NCBI RefSeq assembly: GCF_036850765.1
Contig: NC_089492.1
Location: 104,055,022-104,119,021 of the forward strand
Direction of reading: 5' to 3'
Source of the DNA: Saccopteryx bilineata
Lineage: Eukaryota > Chordata > Mammalia > Chiroptera > Emballonuridae
DNA: 64,000 bases
The notes under the pieces are model-generated. The model was given only the letters and a program-made list of their open reading frames with translations, had not been told where the DNA came from and searched no databases. Both the position numbers and the translations under genes were made by a program. Positions 11,341 through 22,108 of this stretch are shown piece after piece. Numbering within the stretch: the stretch's first letter is position 1; every line of letters begins with the position of its first letter.

Positions 11341-11522
11341 CCCTAGACAAATGTTATAAGCTTGTTAATGATTGTGCCATGAGCCTCCCCCCACTTGTAT
11401 GTGGTCAAGGGTAGATAACCAGCCTCAGAGATATATTTGACACTGCACAATTTGGGTCAGATATGCCCGTGTACGTCATATGTAGCCAGCTTATTAATAA
11501 ATCTCCTCAAAAATTTATTTGG

Positions 11523-11910
11523 GGCCCTGGCCGGTTGGCTCAGCGGTAGAGCATCAGCCTGGTGTGCGGGGGACCTGGGTTTGATTCCCGGCCAGGGCAC
11601 ATAGGAGAAGCGCCCATTTGCTTCTCCACCCCCCCTCCTTCCTCTCTGTCTCTCTCTTCCCCTCCCACAGCCAAGGTTCCATTGGAGCAAAGATGGCCCG
11701 GGTGCTGGGGATGGCTCCTTGGCCTCTGCCCCAGGCGCTAGAGTGGCTCTGGTCACAGCAGAGCGACGCCCTGGAGGGGCAGAGCATCGCCCCCTGGTGG
11801 GCAGAGTGTCGCCTCCTGGTGGGCGTGCCAGGTGGATCCCGGTAGGGCGCATGCGGGAGTCTGTCTGATTGTCTTTCCTCGTTTCCAGCTTCAGAAAAAT
11901 ACAAAAAAAA
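11523..11910 (+). mobile_element. SINE-C
   Basis: Head ggccctggccggttggctc with tRNA-like A and B boxes, then an expanded GC-rich body and A tail. Flanked by aaaatttatttgg repeats. A CTCF-like motif lies at 11784-11800. Confidence 0.9.
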
Positions 11911-12011
11911 AAATTTATTTGGACTTGGTGTCTCTATGTAAACATGTGGAAGTAAGGTACTGTACTTTACAATACCATTTTAATAAAGGAAAGAGGGTTT
12001 GGGCTTGAAGG

Positions 12012-12714
12012 TGTTGGAATCCATGGGTGTCTGAAAAGACCAGAGTAACAGGCTTTATTGAAAGAAAGAAAGGAACCCTGTTGGGCACTTCTCCTGGGGA
12101 GAAGAGCACCAGTTACAGATTAGGGGCAAATTTTATAGCGTTTGAGAGAGCCTGAGGGGGTACTAAGTCAAAAGTTCTGGTATAGGCCCTGGCTGGTTGG
12201 CTCAGTGGTAGAGCATCGGCCTGGTGTGCAGGAGTCCTGGGTTCAATTCCTGGCCAGGGCACACAGAAGAAGCACCCATCTGCTTCTCCACCCCTCCCCC
12301 TCTCCTTCCACTCTGTCTCTCTCTTCCCTTCCCGCAGCCAAGGCTCCATTGGAGCAAAGTTGGCCCGGGTGCTGAGGATGGCTCTGTGGCCTCTGCTTCA
12401 GACACTAGAATGGCTCTGGTTGCAACAGAGCAACGCCCCAGATGGGCAGAGCCTCGCCCCCTGGTGGGCATGCCGGGTGGATCCCTGTCGGGCGTATGCA
12501 GGAGTCTGTCTGACTACCTCCCTGTTTCCAACTTCAGAAAAATACAAAAAAAAAAAAAAGTTCTGGTATATTCCCTTTTATGGTTTTAGGATTTCAGCTT
12601 TCTGGAACTTTTCTGCCTCAGGGGCAATTATCCAGTAAGTAAGGGTGAGGTCAGGCAGCCAGGTGGGACAACAAAAGGGCAGTTGGAAGCTCTGGTAAAT
12701 TCATGTATCTATCA
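12012..12714 (-). mobile_element. Provirus 1, 3' LTR (LTR-F)
   Basis: On the minus strand the LTR begins tgatagatac and ends ttccaaca. Low-side flank gaagg (12007-12011) matches 19751-19755 beyond the 5' LTR, proving one integration of the 12012-19750 unit. A SINE-C (12185-12559) lies inside. It matches the 19433-19750 LTR closely in its 5' half and less well elsewhere. Confidence 0.9.
12185..12559 (+). mobile_element. SINE-C inside proviral LTR
   Basis: Flanked by gttctggtata on both sides. CTCF-like motif near 12452-12467 (one base changed from the best copies). Confidence 0.9.
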
Positions 12715-12838
12715 TTTCTCAACTCTGTGGTATGATAAAAAGGAAAAGAGGTGGGGGGAAGGAAAGGGTATGAGGTTCAGGAAAGAGTTTTGTCTCAGAC
12801 AGGCTATCTTCTGGAGCTACTTCCTGCTGTTATCCCTC

Positions 12839-13641
12839 TCAGGGGCCTCCTTCATTAACCCCTCCCTGGGGCAGTTGGAGTAGGGGTTGTAAAAGCATTT
12901 GATTGTAGGTAATCCTGGAGATTTCTCTCATTCGAGCCTGCAGGAACTTGATAAAGAAAGAGGCAAACATTAAAATTAGGCACAAAATTAGGATTGGTCC
13001 TATAACTGGTGCTAGCATTGAGAACAAGGGGTTTTTTTCACCATTGTTTGGATTAAGGGTGTATTTATAGGGCTCTAGATTTTTCTGTTTTGCGAGGGCA
13101 GATTTCAGGGTTGGTGTGTAGGGCTAGGTAGATTTTTCCAATTTTCTGATTGGAGATGGTCTGCATATGGTTCTGTAAGAAACTAGTGAACAAACGTAAG
13201 AGTCAGGGTCCAAAAGTTAGAAAAATAGATAGGAGAGTGAGTGGACCAATGAAAGGCAATAGTCAAGACACCTAGTTTATGTGAAACCACTCATTCATGT
13301 CTTGGTTTATTTTTTATGAATTCGCTGGGCTTCAGAGAGAGAGAGAGAGAGAGAGAGAGTAGGAATAAGACAGGGAAGTGGCCAGTCCCCCTGCCCCTAA
13401 ACCTACTTCTGTAGAGATTCCTAAAGTAACAAGACGAGGAATTAATTACCTGTATAGCTTGTTTGGTCCTTAGATTGACGGGTAGTGTACTAGGAACTGG
13501 AAGAAGTTCATAGGGTGGGATTAGATTGATATTTGGGGTGAGATAGATTAGGGTACAGGTTTTTGTCCAATTAGTAGGGAGACACATATATGTGTTATGC
13601 CATTTTTCTACTTTAGTAGCGGTGAGAGTTGTCAAGGTCAC
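12839..13641 (-). pseudogene. env: env remnant adjoining the 3' LTR of provirus 1
   Basis: The lower part reads a membrane anchor (residues GPILILCLILMF) and a cytoplasmic tail (FFIKFLQARMREI) typical of class I ERV transmembrane subunits, ending 125 bp from the LTR. The upper part (13291-13641) reads the C-terminal surface region with CLPTNWTKTC and a cleavage-region-like segment, then a (GA)n run. It breaks off at 13641, joined to an internal LTR. No functional protein is possible. Confidence 0.75.
13337..13361. repeat. (GA)n microsatellite in env remnant
   Basis: About 12 GA units. A similar GA run occurs at the equivalent place in the second env remnant (15601-15645), so the run predates the duplication of these segments. 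Confidence 0.85.
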
Positions 13642-13654
13642 GGTGTGTGGACCT

Positions 13655-13963
13655 TGTAAGAATAAGACAGCACTCGAACTCCAGGTGTGCAGGCTTTATT
13701 AGACAAGACCTGCTGGGGCACTTCTCCGAAAGAAGGGCCCCAAAAACAGACTGAGGCAAAATTTTATAGGGTTGGGAATAGCCTCGAGCAAGGGTGTGCT
13801 GGTATGTTCGGCTTTCTGGAATACTCTTCCTTGGGCAATCAACCAGCTTCCTGGAACCCCTCAGTCCCAGGGGTGATTGTCTGGTAATTAAGGGTGGGGT
13901 CAGGCAGCCAAGCGGAAGAGAAAAAGAGCAGTTGCAATTCCTAGTCAATTCATGTATCTATCG
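13655..13963 (-). mobile_element. Internal LTR-F variant within provirus 1
   Basis: Minus-strand LTR with a related body (ggctttattagacaag, aaattttatag, tatgt..ggctttctgg) but different ends (ttcttaca instead of ttccaaca). One side is env 3' sequence in proper order. The other is a broken env segment rather than host DNA or a primer site. It is best read as the 3' LTR of a second provirus fused into the first. Confidence 0.7.
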
Positions 13964-13989
13964 TTTCTCAACTCTGTGGTTACATATAA

Positions 13990-14424
13990 AAGAAAGGCAG
14001 TTATTAATTTTATAATATACAGTGAGGGGTGACGAAAATAAAGAGGAGAAAAAAATTGGAAAATTATTGCTTCTTCTGGAGAGAACTCAAGAAAAGAACC
14101 TTGCCAAGCCAACTCCCTCATCCAGTTAAGGAGGTCATCAATTTCCGTGCTGTGAACTCTGAACCAGGCAATGTCTTCAAAAACCTGAGTGAGGAAGTAA
14201 AAAAATTTTGCGAGGTAATAATTGTTAGTAGCTTGCTGCGAGTGCCAAGTAGACAGAGTGACATGGTGATACATGGTCTCCTGGATGAGCCTCATGAGAC
14301 GTGCTGGTCTGGTTCCTCTCGAATGGGAGGACATGTGGAGATTTTTAGAAACAGGGAACCTGTTGGTGTAGGTTTTACAAGGACTGAGTATGTGTGGTTT
14401 AAAGGAAGGGAGTTTGGAGAACAT
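13990..14424 (-). pseudogene. Unidentified 3' open frame between env and LTR (copy 1)
   Basis: An open frame on the minus strand lies downstream of env and ends near the LTR. Its core begins MSSHSRGTRPARLM and includes YYLAKFFYFLTQVF and DDLLNWMRELAWQG. Provirus 2 has the same core at 22301-22624 with about nine differences in 95 residues. The 3' end next to 12012-12714 lacks this segment. I recognise no family. Gammaretroviruses normally have no gene here. Confidence 0.55.
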
Positions 14425-14666
14425 TCAGGAGGGAACTTCTCGGGCTGAGGGGCAGCTTCTTTCTGCTGTCATCCTTACCTATTTGATATTTCCCTCGTGA
14501 AGTTCTCCTTGGGGTATTGGGGGATAGGGGTGTAGGAGCATTTGATGGTAGGTAATCATAGAGATTTCTCTCATCCAGGCCTGTAGGAACTTGATAAAGA
14601 AGGGGGCAAGTATTTGGAGATCAGGACTGCAGAGATAAAGAGGGTTGTATAGCGTGGGGTAGGGTT

Positions 14667-14669
<3 letters not shown>

Positions 14670-14711
<42 letters not shown>
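14670..14711. repeat. (TG)n microsatellite
   Basis: About 20 uninterrupted TG units inside the env remnant. Absent at the matching place in provirus 2, so it arose after the copies separated. Confidence 0.95.
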
Positions 14712-14714
<3 letters not shown>

Positions 14715-15149
14715 TTCTTCCATGGTAAAGTTAGAGATATTTTTTCCTGGTAGCTCTGGAGAGAGCAGTTAGTTTGAGCTAAAAGAAATGTTTCATGTCC
14801 GTTTGGCTTGCTTCTTCAGCCAAGAAGACCCAGCGATCTTGTCCCCTTACTATGTGAAGTGTAAAAAGACTGAGAAGCATTAAGAGGTGAATGCTATTCA
14901 TTCTCCTAATTCTTCAGGGATACGGGAGAGCTTTAGAGTTAGGGGACCTGTAGGGGTTTAAAGATAGGATTTAGGAGGTTTGCTGATATAGGGTTTCAGA
15001 TTTTTCTGTTTCACAATGGCAGGTTTCAGGGTTGGTGTGTAGGGCTAGGTAGATTTTTTCCAATCTTCTGATTGGTGAAGGTCTGCATGCAGTTCTGTAA
15101 GAAACTAGTAAACAAATGTAAGAGGCAGGGTTCAAAAGTTAGAAAAATA

Positions 15150-15493
15150 GCCTGACCAGGCAGTGGCGCAGTGGATAGAGCGTCGGACTGGGATGCGGAA
15201 GACCCAGGTTTGAGACCCCGAGGTCACCAGCTTGAGTGCGGGCTCATCTGGTTTGAGCAAAAGCTCACCAGCTTGAAACCAAGGTCGCTGGCTCCAGCAA
15301 GGGGTTGCTTGGTCTGCTGAAGGCCCGCGGTCAAGGCGCATATGAGAAAGCAATCAATGAACAACTAAGGTGTTGCAACGCACAATGAAAAACTAATGAT
15401 TGATGCTTCTCATCTCTCTCCATTCCTGCCTGTCCCTGTCTATCCCTCTCTCTGACTCACTCTCTGTCTCTGTAAAAAAAAAAAAAAAAAAAA
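15150..15493 (+). mobile_element. SINE-A in env remnant
   Basis: Complete copy flanked by aaaagttagaaaaata on both sides. Provirus 2 has the empty site near 23765. Confidence 0.95.
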
Positions 15494-15989
15494 AAGTTAG
15501 AAAAATAAATAGGAGAGTGAGTGGACCAATGAAAGGCAATAGTCAAGATACCCAGTTTGTGTGAAACCACTGATTCTATCTTTACGAATTCTCTGGGCTT
15601 GAGAGAGAGAGAGAGAGAAAGAGAGAGGAGAGAGAGAGAGAGAAAGACAAAGCAGTGGCCAGTCTCCCTGCCCCTAGACCTATTTCTGTAGAGATTCCTA
15701 AAGCAACACAAAGAGTGATTACCTGTACAGCTTGTTTGGTCCTTAGATTGACGGGTAGTGTACTAGAAATTGAAAGAGGCTCATGGGGTGGGATTAGGTT
15801 GATATTTGAGGGGAGATAGATTAGGGTACAGGTTTTTGTCCAATTAGTAGGGAGACACATATAGGTGTTGGTCCCATACAAGTAGAAAGCCCCTGATTGG
15901 GTGAGGCAGGCTGAGAGGTGGATAGAGAATTGATAGACAAGGGATCGGTTCGTTTCTCTGTTTCTGAGCTCCAGGGTGGAGGAAAGAGT

Positions 15990-16143
15990 CACCCTCAGCA
16001 GCAGTGGGAGTTGTCAGGATCACAGTGTGTGGACCTGTCCATGTGAAAGTCAGTCCTTGGGTGATGTACTGCTGGAAGTGCCTTTTGGACGGTCTTTGAA
16101 CAGTTTGCTGAGTAACCTGTAAATCCTGCAAGTACTTAGGCAA
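15990..16143 (-). pseudogene. pol: Integrase C-terminal remnant
   Basis: The minus-strand frame reads KYLQDLQVTQQTVQRP and then GPHTVILTTPTAA, the pattern of the retroviral integrase C-terminal region near the pol/env overlap. It runs without a gap into env surface-unit sequence, and the catalytic core of integrase is absent. Confidence 0.65.
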
Positions 16144-16185
16144 AGGGTGGTTACATTTCTACACTTTGCAGTTAGAATTTAAGTC

Positions 16186-16584
16186 CTAGTGACCACTGCT
16201 TCTAGCTGAATTAGCAGCAGGTCCCAGCCTACAATAGGCATGGGGCATTGAGACAAGAAGAATAAAGGAGATGCTATACATTAAATAAAGCAATAAAATC
16301 AGACTGTCAATACCCACAGTAGAGATCTTTGAGGGATAAATAAAACTTAAATATTCAGGCAAGGCATAGTAGATGGCCCTTGTGTTTTCAAGAAATGAGA
16401 TCAGCTTATCTGCAACTTGGAAGAAATACCTTAGGCTTGTGAACGATGTCCTTGGGCCTTCAGTGGCAATTCCCAGCACGCTGGGCAAGGTCAGTTCACA
16501 GGTAGCTGGAGCAGGGCTAGAAGAGACTAAACCATCCCTCCATGGAGCAAGGGGGCAGCTTACCTTCTCGTGTCCCTCTTCCAC
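16186..16584 (-). pseudogene. Unidentified conserved frame in place of RNase H/integrase (copy 1)
   Basis: 132 codons from MEEGHEKVSC, including FFQVADKLISFL and a hydrophobic segment (DSLILLLYLMYSISFILLV). The same sequence stands at 24860-25216 in provirus 2, between RT and integrase C-terminus. Its opening codons overlap a splice-donor-like gagaag/gtaagc. I recognise no family; it could be captured host sequence or diverged retroviral sequence. Confidence 0.45.
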
Positions 16585-16695
16585 AGCACAGACGTGTCAA
16601 CGGTGGGGCCAGGAAGCCTCTCAGGCTTCAGTTCAATGACCTTTCTTTCCACTCTGGAGCAGGGCCCTGATGGAATCCTATGAAGCCCTGTAGGG

Positions 16696-16992
16696 GAGTG
16701 GTCCCCAACCCCTGGGCCACGGACCGGTACCAATCTGTGGACCATTTGGTACTGGTCTGCAGAGAAAGAATAAATAACTTACATTATTTCTGTTTTATTT
16801 ATATTTAAGTCTGAACAATGTTTTATTTTTTAAAAATGACCAGATTTTCTCTGTTACATCCGTCTAAGACTCACTCTTGATGCCTGTCTCGGTCACATAA
16901 TACATTTATCCATCCCACCCTAAAGGCCAGTCTGTGAAAATATTTTCTGACATTAAACTGGTCCATGGCCCAAAGAAGGTTGAGGACCACTG
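16696..16992. mobile_element. hAT-3 MITE in provirus 1 pol
   Basis: Terminal repeats (g)agtggtccccaacc and ggttgaggaccactg. 8-bp duplication ctgtaggg / ctttaggg with one mismatch. Provirus 2 shows the unoccupied target (aacccttta / gggcactgg, about 25312-25330), which dates this insertion after the split of the two copies. Confidence 0.95.
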
Positions 16993-16999
16993 CTTTAGG

Positions 17000-17880
17000 G
17001 TGCTAGAGCCTTTAAGAGTGTATGCCAAAAGCTGGTATTTCCTGACTTCTTTTAGGCCCTTTGCCTTTTCTGTTACTTCCTTGGCCATCATAGACCTTAA
17101 AAGGCATGCTCAGAAGATCTCACTGAGGGGCTTGACTAAGAGAAAAAAATTGGGAATCCAGTGTCTAAAGAAACCTATTAGACTGAGGAAAGAAAAGATT
17201 TGATCTGTGGTGGTAGGTGGTTGGAGACTGTGGAGGGTCTGAGTTCGATCTAGGGTGAGACCTCAGGTGGTGGGGGTTAAGGAGATGTCTAGATAGACTA
17301 TGGACTAAGAGTGAAGTTGAGCCTTAGCAGAGAAGACATGATATCCCTTCACAGAAAGGAAGTTAAGAAGGGTGGTGGTGTATCTCCTTGAGGCAGGCAG
17401 GGAGGGGCTGCAGAAGAGTAGGTTATCTATATATTGTAAGAGAGTACTAGTTTTGAGATTGCATGCTGCTAAATCCTGAGCTAGTGCCTGCCCAAACAGG
17501 TGTGGGCTGTTTTTGATCCCCTGGGGTAAGACAGTCCATGTATGTTGCTAGGCTACATTAGTGTCTGGGTCAGTCCACCTGAATGCAAACAGAAAGTAAG
17601 AGTCAGGGTGTAGAGAAATGGTAAAGAAGGCATTCTTGAGGTCTAGGACCGTGAAGTGAGTGGTGTTTGAGGGAATGTGTGACAGTAACTTGTAGAGATT
17701 AGGGATTACTGGATGGAGGGGAACTGTCGCCTCATTGATTAGGTGTAAGTCTTGTATGAGGTGATAAGCCCCTGAAGGTTTTCGAACAGGAAGGATGGGG
17801 GTATTGCAGGGAGAGTCCATGGGGATGAGTAAGCCTTGATTTAAGAGGTGAGTAATTATTGGTTTAAGGCCTTAGAAACA
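17000..17880 (-). pseudogene. pol: Reverse transcriptase remnant (provirus 1)
   Basis: Minus-strand frames read the RT fingers and palm (CNTPILPVRKPSGAYHLIQD, then HFTVLDLKNAFFTI), the active-site box as QYIDN at 17422-17436 and the connection region (FFRHWIPNF, about 17130). The second aspartate of the YXDD box is replaced by asparagine. Protease and the N-terminal RT part are missing. Confidence 0.8.
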
Positions 17881-18019
17881 CACACAGTTACATGTTAAAC
17901 AAAGATTTTACATATAAATTATAAATTAAGGAATTTAAATTAGTGTGCTTTACTTATTTCAATTAAAATTATACTAGAGATATTTTCTGACAAACAGACA
18001 AAACAAATTACTTACTCAC
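17874..18019 (-). other. AT-rich gap with intron-like ends between gag and RT
   Basis: On the minus strand the stretch starts gtgagtaagt and ends gtgtgtttctaag, like a short intron. In provirus 2 the start is gtaagt and the end ttctaag. It replaces capsid, nucleocapsid and protease coding in both proviruses. Whether it is spliced is unknown. Confidence 0.4.
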
Positions 18020-18039
18020 ATAGCTTAATATACAATTCT

Positions 18040-18920
18040 GCTTTTTTAAGCTTTTCAAGATGGCAGGGAGTTGCCAGCATAGAGGGGAGGAAGAGAGAAA
18101 GCAGATGGATTGACAGTGTGAGCAGCTGGATGGAAAAGAAGGGTCAGAATCTGCAGGAGGAGGAGGAGGAGGAGGTTGAGGTACTGGTGGTGGTGCCACG
18201 TGGTTAGAGGAGTCAAAAAGATTTGGAGCTCAAAAGAAAGGGGAGAGGATGAGGGGGAGAAGGGCATAGCTGTAGCCTGTGAGGAGGGGGGGTTGGGGTG
18301 AGGAGGAGAAAGGCAGACCCTGCAGTTTGTAAGGAGGGAGGAGGGGTTTAAGAATACAGTGGAGAAGGGAGGGGCCCCTGGCCAGCACGGGAGGAGACAG
18401 AGAATGGTATTTGCAGGTGAATAAGAAACACAATTATGTGAAGGGAGGGGGCTTTCTGGAGGGAAGAGACTCAAGAGGAAGAGATTTGCAGAGGGACTAG
18501 AGAGGTGTCCCAAGAGAGGGTTGCCTCCGGGGGTCAGGCAGGAAGGGGAGAGAGTAGGGAGTCCATGGAGAAGGAAAGATTAGGAGTGGAGGTTTTAGGT
18601 GAGGTTTCTTTGGCCAAAAAACGGCCTGTGTGTAGAACAAGTGGTACAGAAATTAAGGACAGGAGCAAAAGTTAAAGTAAGCCTGCATGTAAGGAATTTC
18701 AGAAGCCTTTCCCGTCCGGTGGCAAAGATTATCTAGATCTCTCAGTATGTCGTAATAAATGTCTTGTTTTCAGGCCAATGGGAGTCATTGTCTAATTTGT
18801 ATTTGGGCCATGCCATGTTACAGAAGAAAATGAGTTTTTTTAGCTTAAGGTAAGAGAGGCCCAACTTAGTGAGGTTTTTTTTTTTTATGAGACATCCTAG
18901 AGGGGTCTGGTCAGAAGGCT
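18040..18920 (-). pseudogene. gag: gag remnant (matrix plus proline-rich region), provirus 1
   Basis: Near 18742-18910 the minus strand reads a matrix-like start (TPLGCLIKKKNL, then FFCNMAWPKYKL), typical of gammaretroviral gag. It is followed by a proline- and serine-rich stretch (18055-18700) resembling the p12 region. No major homology region or zinc knuckle follows. Frames are disrupted. Confidence 0.7.
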
Positions 18921-19412
18921 TAGACTCTGAAGAGCTGTGGAGACAGGTGAGCAAGAGGGGGGCGTCCCTGCCTTTTGTCACTGTCCCAAGAGGAGAACAT
19001 CTCCGTGTGGGGGAGTCATCCCTGATAGAGGTCGTCACCGCCTGTCAGGGAGCTCCGAGGACGAGAAGTCGAGAGAGTGGAGAGGTTTGGCTAGGCGCCC
19101 AGTCTTCCGTGCAGTCCACTGAGACTGAGAGTCAAACCCTCAAACACGAGGTGTGTCAGAGAAAACCGTCCGACCAGAGAAAAATTTGTGGAAAATGAGA
19201 AGCCAACCGGGGAAGGGGAAGGGAGAAACTCCTTACCTTCTGGTCCAGCAGGGGTTCAGGACAGGGTTAGACTGCTGGCCAATCAACCCACAATTACACA
19301 TCCAAACAGAATCAGGGAGTAAGTCCAGGATGAGCTGCCGCTGCCCATTGCTTCCCTGGTTGTAAGTTTGGACGGCAAAGAGGGATCGTCCAGGCAGTTA
19401 GTTACTACCCTG

Positions 19413-19430
19413 TCCCGGGTTTCAGCACCA
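19413..19430 (-). other. Primer binding site, tRNA-Phe type (one mismatch)
   Basis: The minus strand reads tggtgctgaaacccggga two bases after the 5' LTR. It complements the 3' end of vertebrate tRNA-Phe (acceptor strand pairing with GCCGAAA) with one C-to-T change. The provirus 2 site is exact. Confidence 0.85.
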
Positions 19431-19432
19431 AA

Positions 19433-19750
19433 TGTTGGAATCCATGGGAGTCCAAAAGAGACCATGGTAACAGGCTTTATTAAAAAGAAGAAAGGAGCCC
19501 TGCCAGGCACTTCTCCCAGGAAGAAAAGCACCGGTTACATACTAGGGGCAAATTTTATAGCATTTGGAAGAGCCTGAGGAAGTACTGAGTCAAAAGTTCT
19601 GGTATGTTCCCTTTTATGGTTTTAGGATTTCAGCTTTCTGGAACTTTTCTGCCTCAGGGGCAATTATCCAGTAAGTAAGGGTGAGGTCAGGCAGCCAGGT
19701 GGGACAACAAAAGGGCAGTTGGAAGTTCTGGTAAATTCATGTATCTATCA
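19433..19750 (-). promoter_or_regulatory. Provirus 1, 5' LTR
   Basis: 318-bp LTR from tgatagatac to ttccaaca on the minus strand, with aataaagcctgtt as polyadenylation signal. Target duplication gaagg lies at 19751-19755. It would have driven minus-strand transcription. Confidence 0.9.
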
Positions 19751-19755
19751 GAAGG

Positions 19756-20932
19756 GATGATAAATTGTGGGGAAGTGATTAGGAAATACACAGGGGAAAC
19801 CAGTGGAAGATAAGGGTTATTTTAGTACTGTTAGGTCGGCAGAAGGAGGGACGCACAGGCCTGATGTGTTTTGCAAGAAGTTTATTTACACATCTGCAAA
19901 ACAGACAGGCTGAGACCCTAGTGGCATCAGCAGAGAGCTGCAGGAAGGGGTGTCTGATACAGCAGCTGCTACAGGCATTTGCTGGCATGAGGTTGCCTGC
20001 ACCTGGACATGCTCAGATTAGCATATCCTGGTTTGTGGCCTTGGTCATAGACTGTCTTTCTTTCCCAACCCTCGGGCCCCTCCCGAAGGCCTTGTCCCAA
20101 GGACACTTCACAGAACCTTCCCAGAGCGGGGGTGGGGGAGTTGCTTAAGAAGTCGGGTGAGGGTGATGCTTAATGAAGAAGCTGCCCTAACGGGAGGTTG
20201 GGTGAGTGGAGTTTGAGTTTTAAAAACCTTGAATTTAAAGGAGCCCTGGACGCAAACCTAACAAGTACGTGTTGTTTCTGCAGATTGATTTTTGCTGCTG
20301 ACTCTTTGTCTCTGGTAATAAGAGTCACTCTTCTCCTGGCATGGGAGAGGCGGATGGATGCCTTCACCAGGGAAATGTGTGCTAAGCAGGTGAGAGGAGA
20401 GCAGGAAACGCTTCCTGCACCTGTTGATTCTCAGCTGTCTTCAGCTCAACTTCATCCTCATGCTAAAGCGGTGTATTTGGGGATGACATGTCACGATGCC
20501 CTTCACTTCTCACTGCTGGCTGCGCTTGCAGGCGCCATCATCATCCCTTGGTGATTTCTATTGATTCTGTTTGGACCTCTGTAAATAGTCTCCTATTGTT
20601 TGTCTCCCTAGACAGGTGGAGGGCCAGTGCCAGTCTCTAATTTCTATCTCTGCCTCCCCCTTTAAACGTATATACAGAACTGAGGATGTCCTGGCATATA
20701 GCTGGAAATACAGAGATGATAAACCCTCATGGCCCTCACGGACTGGAATGGGAGAGAGACCATGACAGGTCAGTAGGCTGTGGTGGGAGCTTGGAGAGCC
20801 ACCCAGCCCTCCCCGGAGCATCAGGGGGGCTTCCTGAAGAGCAAGAAGGATGAGCTAAGCAGAGGAAAGCAGACAGCGCAGGGAGAAGCGGCAGCATGTG
20901 CAAAGAGTTGAGGGCAGAGATGTCATGTGAGG
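19756..20932. other. Unique spacer between LTR elements
   Basis: Contains polyadenylation-like and LTR-like words (for example at 19860-20150), but I cannot assign a family. Open frames here have no domains. Confidence 0.35.
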
Positions 20933-20937
20933 GGTAC

Positions 20938-21326
20938 TGTTGGTCAAATTACATTTGTAAATATGATGTATGTGTTTGCTCGCTTGTGGTTTGCATTGGG
21001 GGCTGGGCAGCGCCAGATACGGTGGTCTGTGAGGTTGAGGGTCACCTTCCTACTTGGGAAGCGCCATTGTCTTGCTAATGTTTACTGGAAGGGAGATTCT
21101 GCCCCACCACTGAGAGGCGCAGGAGGATTTTTTTTTCTCTCCTCCCTGATCCCTTGCCTTCCATGGGAAAAGCAGGTTTTCTTGTGGCTTGCCTGTCTTG
21201 GTGAGGCACCAATAAACAAAATGGCTCATCATCCTCTGACTCTGCTGTTTCTTTACCATCTGCCTGAATTTAATGAGAACATGCATGGAAATGGCCATGA
21301 TGGCAGTGGTAGCCCCTGGCCATACA
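20938..21326 (+). mobile_element. LTR-3 solo copy
   Basis: Starts tgttggtcaaattac and ends ggccataca, flanked by ggtac at 20933-20937 and 21327-21331. Polyadenylation signal caataaac at about 21210. Its start resembles LTR-2 and its end resembles LTR-S/LTR-2, with a different middle. Confidence 0.85.
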
Positions 21327-21565
21327 GGTACCAAAGCTTCACCACCCCCAAATATGCCTTCTGGGATATTGATTTTAAGCTGGTTATTGTTGGAATCCAT
21401 GGAAGTCTGAAAGACCAGAGTAACAGGCTTTATTGAAAGGAAGAAAGGAACCCTGCCGGGCACTTCTCAGGGGAAAAGAGCACCAGTACAAGCTAGGGGG
21501 AACACATTATATGGGGTCAAGAAGAATTTCGAGCATGTGGGTGTTGAATCAAAAGTCCTGGTATT

Positions 21566-21760
21566 GCCTGACCTGTGGTGGCGCAGTGGATAAAGTGTCA
21601 ACCTGGAAATGCTGAGGTTGCTGGTTCGAAGCCCTGGGCTCACCCGGTTTAGGCACATATGGGAGTTGATGCTTCCTGCTCCTCCTCCCTTCTCTCTTTC
21701 TCTCTCTGTCTTCCTTCTTCCTCTCAAATGAATAAATAAAATCTTTAAAAAAATTTTTAA
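21566..21760 (+). mobile_element. SINE-B
   Basis: Head gcctgacctgtggtggcgc with A-rich tail, inside the proviral LTR and directly followed by a SINE-A. Confidence 0.9.
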
Positions 21761-21762
21761 AA

Positions 21763-22108
21763 GCCTGACCAGGTGGTGGCGCAGGCAAGAGTGTCGGACT
21801 GGGATGCGGAGGACCCAGGTTCAGGACCCCAAAGTCGCCTGCTTGAGCGTGGGCTCATCTGGTTTCAGCAAAGCTCACCAGCTTGGACCCAAGGTCGCTG
21901 GCTCCAGCAAGGGGTTACTCAGTCTGCTGTAACCCCACGGTCAAGGCACATATGAGAAAGGAATCAATGAACAACTGAAGTGCCGCAACAAAAAACTGAT
22001 GATTGATGCTTCTCATCTCTTTCTATTCCTGTCTGTTCCTATCTATCCTTCTCTCTGACTCTCTCTGTCTCTGTAAAAAAATAAAATAAAATAAAATAAA
22101 ATATTTTT
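21763..22108 (+). mobile_element. SINE-A
   Basis: Complete long SINE with (AAAAT)n tail, inserted at the tail of the preceding SINE-B. Confidence 0.9.

Larger units (their letters stand above)
10230..11971 (+). mobile_element. LTR-4 solo copy with three nested insertions
   Basis: Starts tgtggtaaggtgcc and ends ctttaca, flanked by a 4-bp duplication atac (10226-10229 and 11972-11975). A polyadenylation signal (attaataaatc, about 11491) is present. Two SINE-C copies and one hAT-1 copy interrupt it. It aligns by eye with 51492-52367. Confidence 0.8.
14440..15992 (-). pseudogene. env: env remnant 2 of provirus 1
   Basis: Minus-strand env: C-terminal surface part (CLPTNWTKTC, about 15830), cleavage and fusion-peptide-like region followed by a (GA)n run (15601-15645), transmembrane ectodomain (about 14700-15000) and tail (about 14520-14610). 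The N-terminal surface unit is missing, since integrase sequence runs straight into it. A (TG)n run at 14670-14711 and a SINE-A at 15150-15493 interrupt it. Confidence 0.7.
12012..19750 (-). mobile_element. Provirus 1: defective ERV-F-like class I endogenous retrovirus
   Basis: Two LTRs of one type bound an interior with, in minus-strand order, primer binding site, gag matrix and proline-rich part, an AT-rich gap, RT, an unidentified frame, integrase C-terminus, env remnants, a 3' frame, an internal LTR and a second env 3' end. The primer site complements tRNA-Phe with one mismatch, as in ERV-F-type class I elements. Capsid, nucleocapsid, protease, most of RNase H/integrase and most of the env surface unit are missing. 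Every gene is broken, so it cannot be autonomous. It is interrupted by SINEs and a hAT element. Provirus 2 shares its order and deletions. Confidence 0.85.

Noticed and set aside
18869..19198. Plus-strand frame overlapping gag
   Set aside because: It is antisense to the proviral matrix region and has no independent support.
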